64,000 bases of DNA from Clitopilus passeckerianus (Eukaryota; Basidiomycota; Agaricomycetes; Agaricales; Entolomataceae), in the NCBI GenBank assembly GCA_944990035.1, contig CALYLX010000113.1, positions 372,001 to 436,000 on the forward strand. The letters are read 5' to 3'. The position numbers were made by a program, and so were the translations under genes. A model generated the notes under the pieces. That model was not told where the DNA came from, did not search any database, and was given only the letters and a program-made list of their open reading frames with translations. The stretch's first letter is position 1; every line of letters starts with the position of its first letter. This document shows, piece after piece, positions 22,042 to 35,500 of this stretch.

Positions 22042-22745
22042 CATCCCCTCAGAAATTCAAAGGGAGAATTCCTGGTGGAATCTCGAGGTCCCGTGGATAT
22101 TCAACCGCGTGCAATCAGTCCTCGTCTAGTCCAAATCGCTAGAATTTACGTCCAAGATGGTCCTGAAAAGGGAAATGTTGACATATGTCTGTCAATGCCA
22201 AACTCTGGTTTGAATGCCAGGCACGATTTTTTGAGGCCGGCGGAGCGGACGGTTTCTGGAGAGGTTATTGAGGAATAAATTTAGCTGCAACCTAGGAAGA
22301 CCGTAGGCGAGGGTATCATAGCGCGGTGGTACAAGTAGGCACAGGCCTTTCGAGTCGAGTACCAGGGAACCGGGATGGGGAATGTCGAATTAGACAGTCA
22401 ACACGAAGCTTAATTGTTCATGATGGGCAGCAGACCAAGGCACGACGATAGAGGGATACGGTATCTTCGGAATTTAGTGGCTCCCAGTGAGAGAAAGCAA
22501 CTACATTAGATATCCACATCGGCTGCAATGTTATGGTCAGGTTTTTGAGCGTGTTCCTGACAAACCGGCACCAGGATGCCGACACACAAGTTTAAAGCCG
22601 TATGACGCGCAGCTTGTCGACGGAGTCAGTTGGGCTTAAAAACGACAAACGTACCTATTAATGGTGGTCATGGCACCATAAAGTATGTCATTTGATGCTG
22701 TCAAACGGGCCTGTGAATAGTGGAGCAGCGACTCAGGTGCAAACG

Positions 22746-23271
22746 ATTGCAAGATGGCGATGGCCAGCACGAAAGACTGAACAACGGTTCCCCTCAAGTA
22801 GTCTGTGGAGAACATGACCTAGATAGAGCCGGCGCCAATTAGTATGGTCCGAAGTTTTCTTTGCCTCTCGAAACCTGTTCGAAATATTCGGCCCAAGATT
22901 TCATCAAAAAGCTACCGCCTGGTATTTTTGAATAGTTTTGAACAGAAAGTCCGCCACGGCTTGCTCCAGAGGATATCAGAGAGTTCGGAAACATTTACTT
23001 GCACATTCAAAAGAGGTCAGACCGTAGCAGGGGATCGAGTAGCGGCGGCAAGTCGAACGTCTCTGAATCTGGCTGCAATATGGCCCGGATTACATAATCC
23101 AGTCTTAGTTTCCACCATCACGTCTGTCGTCCTTCGTCAACACCACCGCCGACAACGAGCTCGCCATTCCCTCCATTATACCAGCACCTCCTGCAACGGA
23201 TAGAAGCACGTCAAGACTCTCCTTTCATCAACACTCGACGACCTAAAGGCTTGATTGAAACGACCGAAACC
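22746..23271. other. 5' region of CHS7
   Basis: No gene of its own. A 119-codon plus-strand frame at 22844-23203 lacks features and is probably promoter and leader of the following gene. Confidence 0.4.
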
Positions 23272-24619
23272 ATGGGAGTCGAATTCGGTTCCTTCAACGC
23301 AATTTGCGAGACTGCGGCCCTCGTAATATGCCCTCTCGTTGGCAGCGACCAGGGCATAGAGCCAACATGCTATAGCAGAAATGTTGATATTGGTGGCACA
23401 CTCATTTTCCAGCCTTGTAAGTCGTCTACACTAGCCTCTAAATCGAGGTTCCGCCCAGGCATGATGCTAATACGACACCCGTGACAGCAACATGTTTTGT
23501 ACATATCGTGGCCATAATCATGACTGCTATCATGATTCTGCACATACGAAGCAAATATACCGCAGTTGGTAGGGACAATTCAATGCTCTTCATAAAACAA
23601 TACTGATTTCCTTTGTAGGCCGAAAAGAGATCGTATTGTTCTTCTGGCTATACGCTCTGATAGAATTGCTGGCAATGTTCCTAGATTCAGGAGTTATACC
23701 CACAGCGAATGCAGTCTATCCCGTAAGTCTGTCCAAAATTTTTATCTTCAGCCGAATAAATAATGACCACATCGATCACACCAGTGGTTCACAGCAGTAT
23801 ACGCAGGCCTAGTCGCCGCTGCCTATACATGCCTCCTTATCAACGGATTTGTCGGTTTCCAATTCGCAGAAGATGGTACACCCAAGTCTCTATGGGTAGG
23901 TCCCATCTACTATGATCCAACCGAGAATATCCACTAACGGTAGCCTCAGTTCCTCCGGATATCCTGTCTGGTCATCTTCGGTCTCGAATTCTTCATCGCC
24001 ATCGCAACTTTCAAGCAGATCGCAGGCTTCTCTTACTCCAAACCTATTGGTCTCTGGATTTTCTACATCCTCTGGCCACTCATTTGCGTCATTGTCTATG
24101 TCGTATCACAACTCGTCCTTGTCTTCCGCACCCTTGATGACAGGTGGCCAATCGGTGACATCGTCTTTGGCGCGGCTTTCTTCGCCATCGCCCAAGTCCT
24201 ACTCTTCGCATTCAGCGTCACCATCTGCGACGCCATCAAGCATTACATCGATGGACTATTCTTCTTCACACTCTGCATGCTCCTCAGCGTCATGATGGTT
24301 TATAAATACTGGGACAGTATTACTGTACGTTTCCTCTTATATCCCCATATCTCATTCTCACGAAGTTTCTTTCAACCAACAGAAAGAGGACCTCGAATTC
24401 TCCGTCGGCTCCAAGGCTGCCGTATGGGAGGTCAAGGATCCCCTCCTCGCAGGCGCAGGCGCAGGCGACTACGCAGAAGACGACAATGCAAGCAACTACC
24501 ACGGCGGGGCCCCAGCATCTCTCGTCGGTGGCGTTTCTGGACAGCAGCTATATGGAAATCAGAAGCCAGGCTATGGTGGAGGATCAAGAGGGTATCCTCC
24601 CTCAGACCTACGGTATTAA
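23272..24619 (+). CDS. CHS7: Chitin synthase export chaperone Chs7
   Basis: ER membrane chaperone needed for chitin synthase III to leave the ER. Starts [20 protein letters not shown], then [19 protein letters not shown] and IFQP. The second exon gives [20 protein letters not shown] with [11 protein letters not shown], the strongest family signature. The rest is a string of hydrophobic segments ([120 protein letters not shown]), about seven in all. An acidic and Gly-rich cytosolic tail ends [14 protein letters not shown] before TAA. About 330 residues in six or so exons. The ATG at 23272 gives the family-standard N-terminus. Confidence 0.92.
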
Positions 24620-25125
24620 TGGCGCGAGTAGTTGGTGTGTCATGATTGGCACCATGAGCAGAGGAGCGTTGGGAGCGTGTGAAGGACCATATACTGTTTT
24701 TCACGGACTTCTTTGATTATATGCCTTACCAGTACCTTCATTTAAAGTTCCTTTCCCTTAGTTCTATATTGTAACGGGGAATTTGCTACGAGCAATTTAA
24801 TGGAAGACCTTCGTCAAAATATTGTTGAGGTTGGGGGCATGAAAAACGTGCTTCTTCGGCATCTTGTGGATAGTATTAAAATGCAAACGTGAATGCTAAT
24901 ATAGATCGTTGAAATATTGCTGTGTACTCTACTATTCCTACAAAATGCAATGGATGAACATCGACGGTGAAAAATAATGGCAGTGAGCTCGTCCGTGTTG
25001 AAAGATCGAGCGGCAATAAAATATCGTTCTACCGCCTCCCAACTTCCCTGCTACCCCAAAGTGGGTGTCTCCAGTCTCCTCTTTGACGCCACCCCTCAAC
25101 CTAATCGCCTACTACGCTCCTCCAC
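24620..25125. other. Convergent intergenic between CHS7 and PSD1
   Basis: 3' flanks of the two genes; AT-rich, no ORF of note. Confidence 0.5.
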
Positions 25126-26992
25126 TCAATCCTTCTTCACTTTGCCGGCGATGTCTCCGAGCCTCTGTCCAACCTTGACCTTCTGACCCGCCTGGATATC
25201 GAACTCGAAATCGTTCGGCGCCTCAAAGACGAGGACGATCGTGCTTCCCAGGCAGAACCCGCCCATCTCCTGAGCGGCAATGAGTGGCTGGCCATTGAGA
25301 ATGGGAGAAGCAGCTGAGTACACGGCTTCTGTGTAAGTGCCGGGCGGGGGAAGACGGCCGCGTTCGTTAGTGCGTAGTGCCTGGAAATCAAGGATTAGCT
25401 ATCGCACATTGAGCGGCAGATTCAAAAAAAAATTAGCTTACTTGGTCAAAGTTAACCTTGATACTGCCAACGTTGGTGGCGCCAACAGGAACCATGCTGA
25501 AGAAGCCGTATCTCCACCTCCCGAGTAGCGCCACACGTTCGTTAAGGACAAACAAGTTCTGCAATCTCTTGGCCATGTATGGCGATACAGAGTACAACTC
25601 TCCGACGAAGTGTCTCCTCTTCTCCACTACCCAAGCCGTGGGGCTGTGGAATCGGTGGTAATCGCCAGGTGCGAGGTAGATGACGGTGAAGAATAGGGAG
25701 TTGCCTGGTCGGACGTTCTTGCCTGATGTGCTGCGGCGTTTCGCGGGAGGTCGTGGGGAGGAAGAGTCGGGGGAGACTCCCATTTCACGGGCGACGTATT
25801 TGTCGTGGTCAAGGACTTCTTGCTCGTCACGGTTAGGCTCGACGACGGAGGCGTCAATTTGCTCCCCGAATTTCCGTGGAGGGGCATTGGCATCTGGAAA
25901 TGAGGACTCGGAGGGTGTTGGTGTGGAGGTGCCTGAGCCGGATGGTGAAGGGGAGGAAGGGGTGCTTGGGGTAGATGAACCACCAATGAGCTGGTCAAGA
26001 GTGTATTCGATGCCGTTGACGTTAGCAAACTCTCGATCGTCAACAATAGACATGTCTCGATTGTGCTCGAAGGCTTCTGTAGCGGTAACAGAAACGGGTG
26101 TATCATGGCGTTCAACACCTAGCAGAGCATCAAGGGAGTATGTTATTCCCTTGACTTGCTCAATATGCAGATCCTGGATTGTGCCGAAGTGTAGCACAGT
26201 ACCATCTGCTGGGGAAACGAGCACTGCATCGTCTGGAACGCGAGCGCCAGGCTTTAGCTTGCGGTAGAAAAAGGCGCCCAGGCTTGGGTACTCTCGGAGG
26301 TCGGAAATCTCAATCTCGTCGAGGTTGCAGCCGAAAAGGTAGGCGTAGAATCGGATCCCAACAGGACGGAACCAGACCGGTAGTTCAAGAGAATTGACAT
26401 AGCCCCAAAGGCGGGAAAGATTCCGCAGCGGGAGAGCACCGATTACATGGACCTAAAACTGGGTCAGAAAACATCGTAAGAGTGCAGGAAATATCGACTT
26501 TTACCTGCCATGGCCCTTTTAGACGAATCACCTCCATCCCATCCTCGTCGACATGCACTTCTTTGCTGGTACGCTTTGCCTTTTTACGATACTGAATAGC
26601 AACAAGTAACAGAGCGCCTACTGCGATTGGTAATGGGTACCATTTCGTGGGAGTTTGAGTCCAAGCATTAATGAGCTTTCCTGGAGAGCAAAGTAAGAAA
26701 TGGTGCTCTCGAGTAATGAGTCATTTAACACACTGTAGAAGGGCACATCCATGCTGCTGCCACTCGGATGACAATCTGGCCCACCAGAACTTGGGCCTCC
26801 TCCATTGCCAGATTTCGTCGAATAGGTTCGGTTGCTGACCTTCTTTATGAGAGCAGAAGTCTTATTTGTGCCATGCACCCAGCATTTGGCAAGCACTGTC
26901 GATGCCGAGGCAGAGGAGGCGTTCAAAACTTTCGATGCTGCATAGAGCGGTCGTTTGCCCTTTCTCAGAATGGCTTGCCTGGAGATATACAT
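25126..26992 (-). CDS. PSD1: Phosphatidylserine decarboxylase proenzyme 1, mitochondrial
   Basis: Converts phosphatidylserine to phosphatidylethanolamine at the inner mitochondrial membrane, using a pyruvoyl group formed by self-cleavage. The N-terminus [20 protein letters not shown] is a basic presequence, followed by a membrane segment ([16 protein letters not shown]). Catalytic landmarks are [45 protein letters not shown] (active-site His), GEVY-equivalent VGELYSVSP, and [16 protein letters not shown], where LGST holds the self-cleavage site between Gly and Ser. Ends [11 protein letters not shown] Ser/Pro/Thr-rich insert ([20 protein letters not shown]) interrupts the central part, as in other fungal Psd1 proteins. 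Five exons, about 530 residues. Confidence 0.93.
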
Positions 26993-28848
26993 GAGTAACT
27001 ATTCGTCAAATTTTAGGGCCTTTGCATGAATTCCTGGGGCGTCGTGGAGGGTATCGTGTGTGCTGGCGGAAAATTCGGCTAAATTGATGGAGGCACAAGA
27101 CTTACGAATTCAGAACCCGCACAGCCGGCGCCTGGGATATCACACGCCTCATGGCTCGCTGCATGTTGTCTTTGGACGCTAATTGCTGGAATATCGATTC
27201 CAAAACCTTCGCATTCAAGCTAGGGAGCGTTGAGAAAGACCGAGCTGCCAAATCTTTTCCCGGGACCGGCTGTGGTGGAGCGACCGGGGTTGATCGTGAC
27301 TTCGTCCCATAAACGGCAGCTTGAGTCAGTTTGGCGAGTGCAAGGCCTTTGCGCGTTCTCGGGGAATCATAAACCCTCTGAGGAAGTGCAAAGCATCGAG
27401 GGGGGCCTACAGCTCTGAACCGCCGGTATCAGGGGGATATCCTCACCCCTTGAAGTCTCGCGGCATACTCTGATCATCACATCAGTAAATTCAACAGCTT
27501 TTCCTGGCGACTTCTGATATCTAGGGTGCTATTCTATTGCAAGCGTATTCTCCCTGGCGATTAATTGCTACTACGGTAAGGACCCTCACTGACTTCTAGG
27601 CTCTGTGCTATGAGGAACCCTAAATCTTTGTCCGAGTTAACGAGGGCGGTGTTCCTGAGCACTTCCCTATGAGGGACTAAAGCAAGACGCCGCCCACAGG
27701 CGACATTGTTCACCTGTTCCGATACAAGATCTTCCATTCTAAACTTCCCCACCCGACACGAGGCTACGAGGATACATGGGACCCTTTGGGTATCCTGAGC
27801 AGATACAATTCGGGCCTGGAGCTCTCTAGGTTCTCCGAATTGGCAATCCCTCGTAAAACATTCTGCCAATCTGGCATAACAAAGGTGCTCTCCCTTCCCC
27901 GCCTCCCAATACAAAAACGGGTTTCTACTTCGATAAGCCCAATTACCTGTCATTCTAGCCCCTATGAGGGCGTGGTTACCTTCACCTTAATCCATCTCGG
28001 CGCTTGCCAGAACATTATGCTCAATTGGCTACCCTTACGCCCTTAGACAAGCATACCCTTCATCCTTACCAGATAATAGATTTCACTTCCTGGACAAATA
28101 TCTACTTCCCCGTCTATTTGTCCGTAAAATTCGCGGAAACCTTACTGAGCAAAATAACATCTTCAAAGGCACTGTTACCATTTTGTTTACACTAATGTGT
28201 ACTTGACATCGCCAAAGTAACACATCCATCTCGCGCTGATGAGCGGTCGCACCTCCCAGCTCAGGCTCAAGCTTAACAGGACACACTGATATCATGATGA
28301 ATCTTAGCATGGTCAAAATGAGCTCACGATGGATATTAGGCACATCGACCCCGTGAGCTATAAGATCGCTGCAGCCCTTGATATTATCACAGTGTATGCC
28401 TCAAAGCGAGTTATGGAGATCCCTATGCCCGAGCGTGCCGGTGCCACCGTCAAAGTCCCTACTCGAGGCAAGGTTAATAGTGTAGTGGCACTGGAATTCT
28501 TGACCGAAAGTCCTCGGATTTTCCAGATCTTTCTTTTTGTGCGGAAAATTTCATTCGATGGTGGCTTATCGAAGGCGTGTATTCCACTTAGGTCGAGTTC
28601 GACATACCGAAAAGCCACCGAATACAGCGCTTAAAGCTGTTCCCCGGCTGTCAAGGGGCGAGTTCATGATTCCCGATTCCATGCTCTGAAGTCGCCGGAT
28701 CTAAGCACCTATTGAATGTAGCAAAGTCGGTTAGAGATTGCAGAGGAACACAAGTATGCGATGCATGGCACAGCTACTGAGATTAGCGTTCCTTCAAACA
28801 AATACGGAGCCCACTTGCATGCGAAAAATAGCAGCAGGTACCATAACT

Positions 28849-29500
28849 TCATAACATGGAGCTCCTCCGATGACGACCGATCCAACGTAAATACGCATCA
28901 AAGAGGTAGTCGCAGTAATAACTCCAACTGAGGCCCACATTGGGATCCCGCAGGAGATAGGGATCATCATTACAGCCCATGCATGTTAGTTCATCATACC
29001 AACTGTCGTAGCCTGGAAGCTCCTCACACAAAGTGTCGACTCCCAGTGATGGTAGCCTACAATAGCCGGGGCAGCAACTTGATGAGATATCATCGCGGAA
29101 ACTCTGATTCGCTTAGGTTCACGGCACCGTTGTTACACGTTCAACTGCGGTTCGACAGAAGGGAGACACACAGGACGACACCCACGTCGTCGGCTAGTAA
29201 AGCTTGTTCCAGGACTGCTCCAGGCAGGCGTCATTGATTGTGGTCTTTGAGTCCAACTCGTTGTCCGCCGCCGGTATTCCGAGAGGTGTTTTACCGGTAC
29301 GGAAGGATATGGCGACGGGTGTGCCTCACCAAACGAACACAATTGATACGGGTGGAAATTACGCCTTTACACAAACAGGAGAGGGACCTGTTTCGTAGTA
29401 TGGAGCTCCTTCCAAGCGTAATCTTACTGACCATTCGACACTGAGTCCGAGTGTATAGGTGTGCCTTCCCAACCTGTTCTGGAGTCAATCTGGAGTAATG
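28849..29500 (-). pseudogene. Decayed cysteine-rich protein gene, family unknown
   Basis: Protein-like text runs on the minus strand with several stops and frame changes: GTPVAISFRTGKTPLGIP with NDACLEQSWNKLY (around 29180-29310), then a 60-plus codon frame with SSCCPGYCRLPS, TCMGCNDDPYLLRDP and YYCDYLFDAYLRW ending at 28849. The cysteine spacing suggests a secreted protein. Stops are TAG, TAA and TGA scattered along the path, so I call it a relic; no homologue is recognised. Confidence 0.3.
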
Positions 29501-32237
29501 CCATAATAAACAGTTGCGTCACCACTGCCCATGTGGGACTAGTTTTCACAAGACTCCAGAGCCCTTTCCATTACAGAGAGAAGGGAACACGAGTTTGACT
29601 TCAGGCGAAGTGGCCATACCGGTAGTGACTCGCTTTGAGCTGCACTGATCATCAGTCGTCCTACTGGTGGGATAGTGGAGCTAAGCTCTTTAGGCATGCA
29701 CTCATTAATCTCCGCTCCTACTAGGTTTCAACAGGGCGGATTGAGCCTGAGATAGCACCAGAGGGCGAGCGTGCCGGTGCCATGTTACAAGCAGCTAGAT
29801 TCGTTCAGTGGTAATGATTCGAGGAGACACCATGTCCATGTGGTTCAGAAGATGTTGCGCGAAAGACACGGAAGAACTGGTAAATGTAGACTGAACGCTG
29901 ATTCCAGTATTGTAGCCGTTCAATTTAGAAGAACGACACGCAGGCAGGTGAAATTCATGGAGAGTCAATCCCGTCGATCTTCCAGTTGTGGTAGTAGGTA
30001 GGCATGGTATGCGTATTTGGTAAGGCCACGAAACCCCAGTGGTTTCACGATTTCCACATAGGTCACTGTAGTGGCACTAGGCACAAGCAAAGAACGGTGG
30101 GAAGCTTATTTTTCCATACGTTCGCTACCAGCGTCAAATCCAGTTCCCAGCCGCAGGAGTTCGAGAAACTTCCAGGTGGATGGTAATGCTCAACAGAGGC
30201 AGGTGCATCCCCTGAGAGAATGTCGGATGCGGCGCAAGGCCTTATGCATTTGTGGCAACAGTTGCCACCATCCAACACACGTTCCATTACTCCGAATGCG
30301 GGATTTACATTCACTTGCCCAGCCAAGCAGACGCGAGCGTACACGGGGCCCGAATCTCAGTCCCACTGAAAGCCAATCGAAGGAGATCATTGATTATTTG
30401 ATGGCTTTGCCCAGATTGCTGAAGATCTGTCATCGCCAGGTCATCTCACCATTCAAAAATAGCATCAGATTCATTCAACCATGATCGCCGAGTACACGAA
30501 GCTCGTGTGCCTGGCGTGGGCTGAGCATGATGACCATGAGGTGAGTATGACTACGAAGTGTCAGGCTAAAAGCGTATGCTGGAAGTCGCAGCGCTAGAAA
30601 ACATCATCGTGTCAAACTAGGATATGCGGCAACACAGAGGTCCTTTGTCTCTGGGAATTCCACTGACTATGTAGGCCCTGACACTTCGCAAAGAAGGGCG
30701 CTGGAGCAGTTGCTTCTGTGATGCTTGCATGAATTGGTTCCGTACCAGTAGCAATCTAACCCTGAGTGGATGAATAGCGTGACAAAATACACTTGGAAGC
30801 AGCATGGAAATTTCTTCAAATGGTCGAAAGAAATCTTCTCAGCGCCGAACCTATAATGGTTTGTCCGTCGTAGTTGCGAGGGGGCAGAAGATGGCTAATC
30901 GACTTCAGTTGGCACCGCAGCGTAGTTAGAAATTTGAGATGATTGTTACCCAATCGGGCGGTAAGCTTGAGCTTTTGACGTCAAAAGTCCGAGAACATAT
31001 TTGGCAACGAGATATTATTATGTAATTACAATACAACTTGGAGCTGACGGTTTTGCCCAGAAAATAAATAATACATATTTCTGTGCTGAGCTTTACGTCA
31101 TGATCTATCGGTATCTATAACACAAGCGCATCAGATAAGATTTCAGGGAGGACTGAACAAGCTCAAGTTTTCTGCAGAGGTACTTTGAGGTCAAAATTGA
31201 GTGAAGGTTGCAATTAAGCAACGGATGTCTAAAAATTCTTTCTAGTGGTCCCAAGTCCTACTCCTCAAATGTGTTTTCAGTTTGAAAGCAGATGTTCCCG
31301 GCATAACCCTCCGAGAGACAATCTAAGATGCCCCCGTCGACCCTTTATTGTAAATGGGGATAGCCAACTCCGGATCAAGGTCGGGTCGATTATTGCGCCC
31401 TCGGAACAACGCAATCCGGTCCGTCAATGCACACTTGCTCAGGTTCAACAGAATTGAAAAAGACTTCGACTCAAAAACCTTAGTGTGAGCGCCTCAGGTG
31501 AAGTCAGGTCAACTTGACGGTGGCGAGAAATGAAGCAAGTTCCATATTCGCGAATCGGACCCCAAGTACCTGCCTCATCTGTTTCTCGTCACATTGTCTT
31601 CTGAGACTATCTAGAATAGAGCCAGGTGTCGTCTGGTATGTATGGTCAGCGTGTATTACATGTTAGGTAAAATGACGGTATGGAGGATATTCATAAATGT
31701 GTGATCTAGGTAAAGAGTCCGATTCACTGGGAGTTTTTTGCAGGTGCTCACCAACAGCATACGATTGATCTTGTCAATTTGTCTTACCGGACCCTTGGCT
31801 GAACCGCCGGTAACAGTGAGTGGGTCCATCAAGGTGCATGGTCCGTAACGTTCGCAATCAGCCTTGGTTGGGGAGAATGCCTTACGAGGTTAATCGCGCC
31901 CTCGATTCAGGGCTTACGGCTCTGCAGGAAGATAAGGATTGGGTGCGGTAAACCTCCGGTCAAAAACCCTAGCATAGCCGCCTTCAGCCGAGACCCAGTC
32001 AATACAAAAGAATGGTGAAAATACCTGATTTGGGCGCTAACTACGGAATTGGTACTGAATGTAGATGTTGTTGGCTGCGCAACGACGGAATCGCTGACGG
32101 ACCTCAGTCTGCTTCAGTATGATCGGAGGTGTGATGCTGAAATGCGATTGAGAGGAGTCTTCCTTACATCCACGAAGCTTGGGGCTATTAGGTGCAAACC
32201 CCATCGCGATGCTGTTCGGTGAGAATCTACCATACTA

Positions 32238-32588
32238 TTGAGGGCACGTCAATTCTACGTTGAGCACGGGGAAAGCTCGACCATAAGGGGTGGAGCGATT
32301 TCACATGTCCTAAAAGCATCCTACCGTATGCCTTTAGACAAGGAGGTCGGCAAATGTATTGGCATAACACCTCAAGGAGAAGCTTTCGAAGAGTGGGTCA
32401 GAGGGTCTGATTCAAAGGCCCCAGTATTTGGGAAATCGATAGTCCAGTTTGACAAACGAGTAGCATTGCCTAGTGGGATTCGAGAAGCAAATCAAACCAA
32501 ATTTCTAGCGTTCAGCACCCGGTGTGTAGGTTGTGGCGGTCAAGTCAGTAGAAAGGCCGTGTCAAGTTACGCTGAACGCCAGAAATAA
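32238..32588 (+). other. Unassigned 116-codon open frame
   Basis: Longest plus-strand frame in the gene-poor stretch. It contains EVGKCIGITPQGEAFEEWVR and CVGCGG. No splice partners, signal peptide or family were found. It may be chance or a relic. Confidence 0.15.
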
Positions 32589-35500
32589 CCCCCATTTTGG
32601 AAATTGTAAAAGACTTTGCCGTGCCTTTTCGGCGTGGAAGATTCCCAGTTCGTCACTGGGTGAAATTCCAAAACTTACTGTCGCTTGCCGGTGGTGTTTT
32701 CTTGACGAGAACATTCTTCCTATCTATGTTCTCGTAAGAAATCTTGTATCAGACAATTTGGCAGTATGAATTGCCCCTCAAAATCTCTGACGATTCCTCA
32801 GCCTTTCCAACCGAGAGCCGACCAACTCCGGCTATCCCACAGACATTCCGAAATTACAGTCGCTATTGGCATGAGCAGATTTCGAGGTGATCGTCTCAGA
32901 GATCTCAATGATCTCCATGCCCATCATGCTGGCAGGGCTCAATGGGCTTACGTCAGGGTAAATATGTAAGCCAAGGTCTTGACGCGTGCCAGCAGGGAAA
33001 GCCTCAAATAGGGTTTCAAGTTAAACGCCATCAATGAAAATATAAACTATTTATTTATTTATCCAAAAGAACACGGGGATAATATTTTTAGGTTTGACGA
33101 ACTCTGATCTGAAGTTGAAACTCCGTGACTTGCCCTCTAAGGAGATAGATTTTCCCAAAAAGGACAACAATGATTATGGTGGCACGCCCTTCCAGCACGA
33201 CCGCCCTTCACCGCGGAATGAAAGGGATATCATCTCGATGTCCAGCATCAGAAGCCTGCCGTAGGAAACATCACCACCTGAACCTGAGCACACCGCGTTA
33301 CTGCTGTTGGACCTGTAGCACCACCAGGTAGGCGAGTATGGCAGACGGGCAGCCTGACCCTCGACGCTGTGAGTCGAACAGGTAATTCTTGGAATGGCGA
33401 TGCGATGAATGATTGCTCTGTTCTCGGTTTGCCTCGCAGTCGTGGTTCCCTCGATTGACACTCAGTGTTCATCAAACGAGGGATATCTGCTCATAGTAAT
33501 CCAGAACCTTACGTCTTCTCGCGAACCTGGATAGGACAGACACTGCCTTTCATTCATGGGGTCAGAACTTCTTGCCTGAGTACTTGGTAGCTAGCGAGCA
33601 CGTGACTGTGGAATGCTGGGCTGGAGTCGAAGTTCATTTGAACAGAACACGACACTGGGTTTCTTGAGGATCTCGGGGCGGAGAAAGGTACGGGGTAACT
33701 GAGAGAACAATTGTCACAAACTCGCAGGCTTGTGGCACACTGGGATGCTTCTCGATCCTGGGCCTCGTCCTCTTGGGCTTACCTCGATGCGACGCTAAGT
33801 TCAATGTCACGTAGTTTGTTGGTCTCTTCTGAGGCAAAGGCTAGAATAACGTCTATTGGGAAACTGTCTCGGCGTAGACATGTGCTCGAACACGTGTACA
33901 CGCCGACAAAGATGAACCTCCAGCTTCTCAGAAGTGACGGTCGACTCATCAATACACATATCGCAGTTGACTGTATGCTCTTAGCGTCAGAATCTTATCC
34001 AGTTGCATCATTTCCCTGTAGCATAATCTTAACGCTGACGGGTAGTGACGATGGCGACGGCGACGTTGAACGTTGGCACCTAGTCCCTCCTCTATTCTAT
34101 TCACGAGGATTCTGCCTTTGAGGCGCTCAGACTACACAGCGGTTCCCCTGACCCCTGCCGTCTGCGGTCTTCTCTGTCCTAATGGTCATCACATCAGGAC
34201 CGCTTCTCCCAGGTTCGCGTTAACAATACAGAAGGTCGGATACAAGTATCGCTGCCTTTTCTGGATGTAGCTGATCCATACAGTAACTGTACCGTACAGG
34301 GGGCTCTTCATGCTCACATTGTGCTTACCCTGGATCTTGGAGTACACCCGGAAGTATTTTCATTCACGTTTGTGCCTTCTGTCTGGTCTATACCAGGAGA
34401 CCAAGCCTCTCTATACCCCTCGCCACTGCGGAGGCGGTTGGAGAAATATTAGTATTGTGATCTCACAGGGGTAGAGCCTTCACACTACTATGTTTACTCA
34501 TTGGGAATGCGAGTGAAAAATGGCAGGCTCTGTTTCTTATAAGGACATGCCGTTATGTCAATTGAACGCTGGACGCGGAAGGTAATTCTGAAATGGGATC
34601 GACACATAGTATATGCGTGCACACGCACAGGCGCAGGAGTTATCTTGAACCGCTATCAATGTGGTGGCGGCGAACGCCTCTTGTCCTCTTGACCGCTGCT
34701 TTGCTCTGAGCGCAGTCTTCTGATCGGAACTCTGGACGACAGATCCAATGTGTATTTCCGATCCCCCCAGTTAAGCACGCACACCATCACATTTACAGCA
34801 ACTATTCGTGTCGCTATCTGCCTAGATCCATCATCCCAGTCACTGCGTCATGAGGCTAACTATCAAAATGGGATTTGCTCTAGTACCGCCTCACCGAGTC
34901 TCTGCCCGATGACACCGACTGTACGGGGTACCCTTGTACGAATGCTCATATTTGAGGGTGTCTCTTGCAGTATGCTTCTCCTGTGTGAAGACGCGTACTT
35001 ACTCAATGGAGCTGTCATTACGGCTCTATTGTAGAGGCGACGCCCTGTGTGATCATGCGGGAGGGGATGCCTCGAGGCGTGTCCAGTCAAGGGAGCCAGG
35101 CTGTGATGCCCAACCCCGTTGAATGTGTGACTACTCGTCTACAGTACATACTTGCGATGCGGCAAACGAACGTTTCAGGCTAATGTGTTCCGTTCTGTTC
35201 TTTGTGTGTCGCCTGAGAAGAAGCACCATGGCCAAGCTAACGGTCGCGCTGAGATCATTCAAATCTCCGGAGACGGACTCGAAGCGACATACGCCTTGAT
35301 GTGCATGGGCTCTGCATGTTTCTCAGTGCCGGCACCTCATAATACACAATACAGATTGAGAGGACTTGTTCCCTTACGATCTAATTTGGAGCGGGTACGA
35401 GGGCATGATGAACTCGGATACGTGGGCTCGACATCAATTCTCCTTATTCAGAATGCTCACCTGCTCAAGCTCCTCTAAATGATCATGATTTGGCTGTCAA

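Larger units (their letters stand above)
21695..22745. repeat. Duplicated block, unit B
   Basis: Partner of unit A, about 1.4 kb away in direct orientation. Contains the intact peptide gene plus matching upstream text: AGACCAAGGCACGA (22431), AGATATCCACAT (22507), GTGTTCCTGACA (22551), ATGACGCGCAGCTTG (22602) and CATTTGATGCTGTCAAAC (22689). Confidence 0.6.

Noticed and set aside
22735..22770. Possible third knottin signal peptide (minus strand, FVLAIAIL-like)
   Set aside because: Similarity is limited to about 20 bases, with no ATG in context and no cysteine exon following.
26040..26170. Apparent internal duplication in PSD1 ([13 protein letters not shown] and [13 protein letters not shown])
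   Set aside because: Other fungal Psd1 proteins carry a comparable second 'REFA-VN' segment, so this looks like an old family feature rather than a novelty.
25627..26267. Long plus- and minus-strand frames (up to 195 codons) overlapping PSD1
   Set aside because: They are out-of-frame shadows of the PSD1 coding exon.
31464..32010. Two similar short texts (TCAAAAACC.TAG..) about 490 bp apart
   Set aside because: Match is short and imperfect with no extended flanking identity; not enough to call a repeat.
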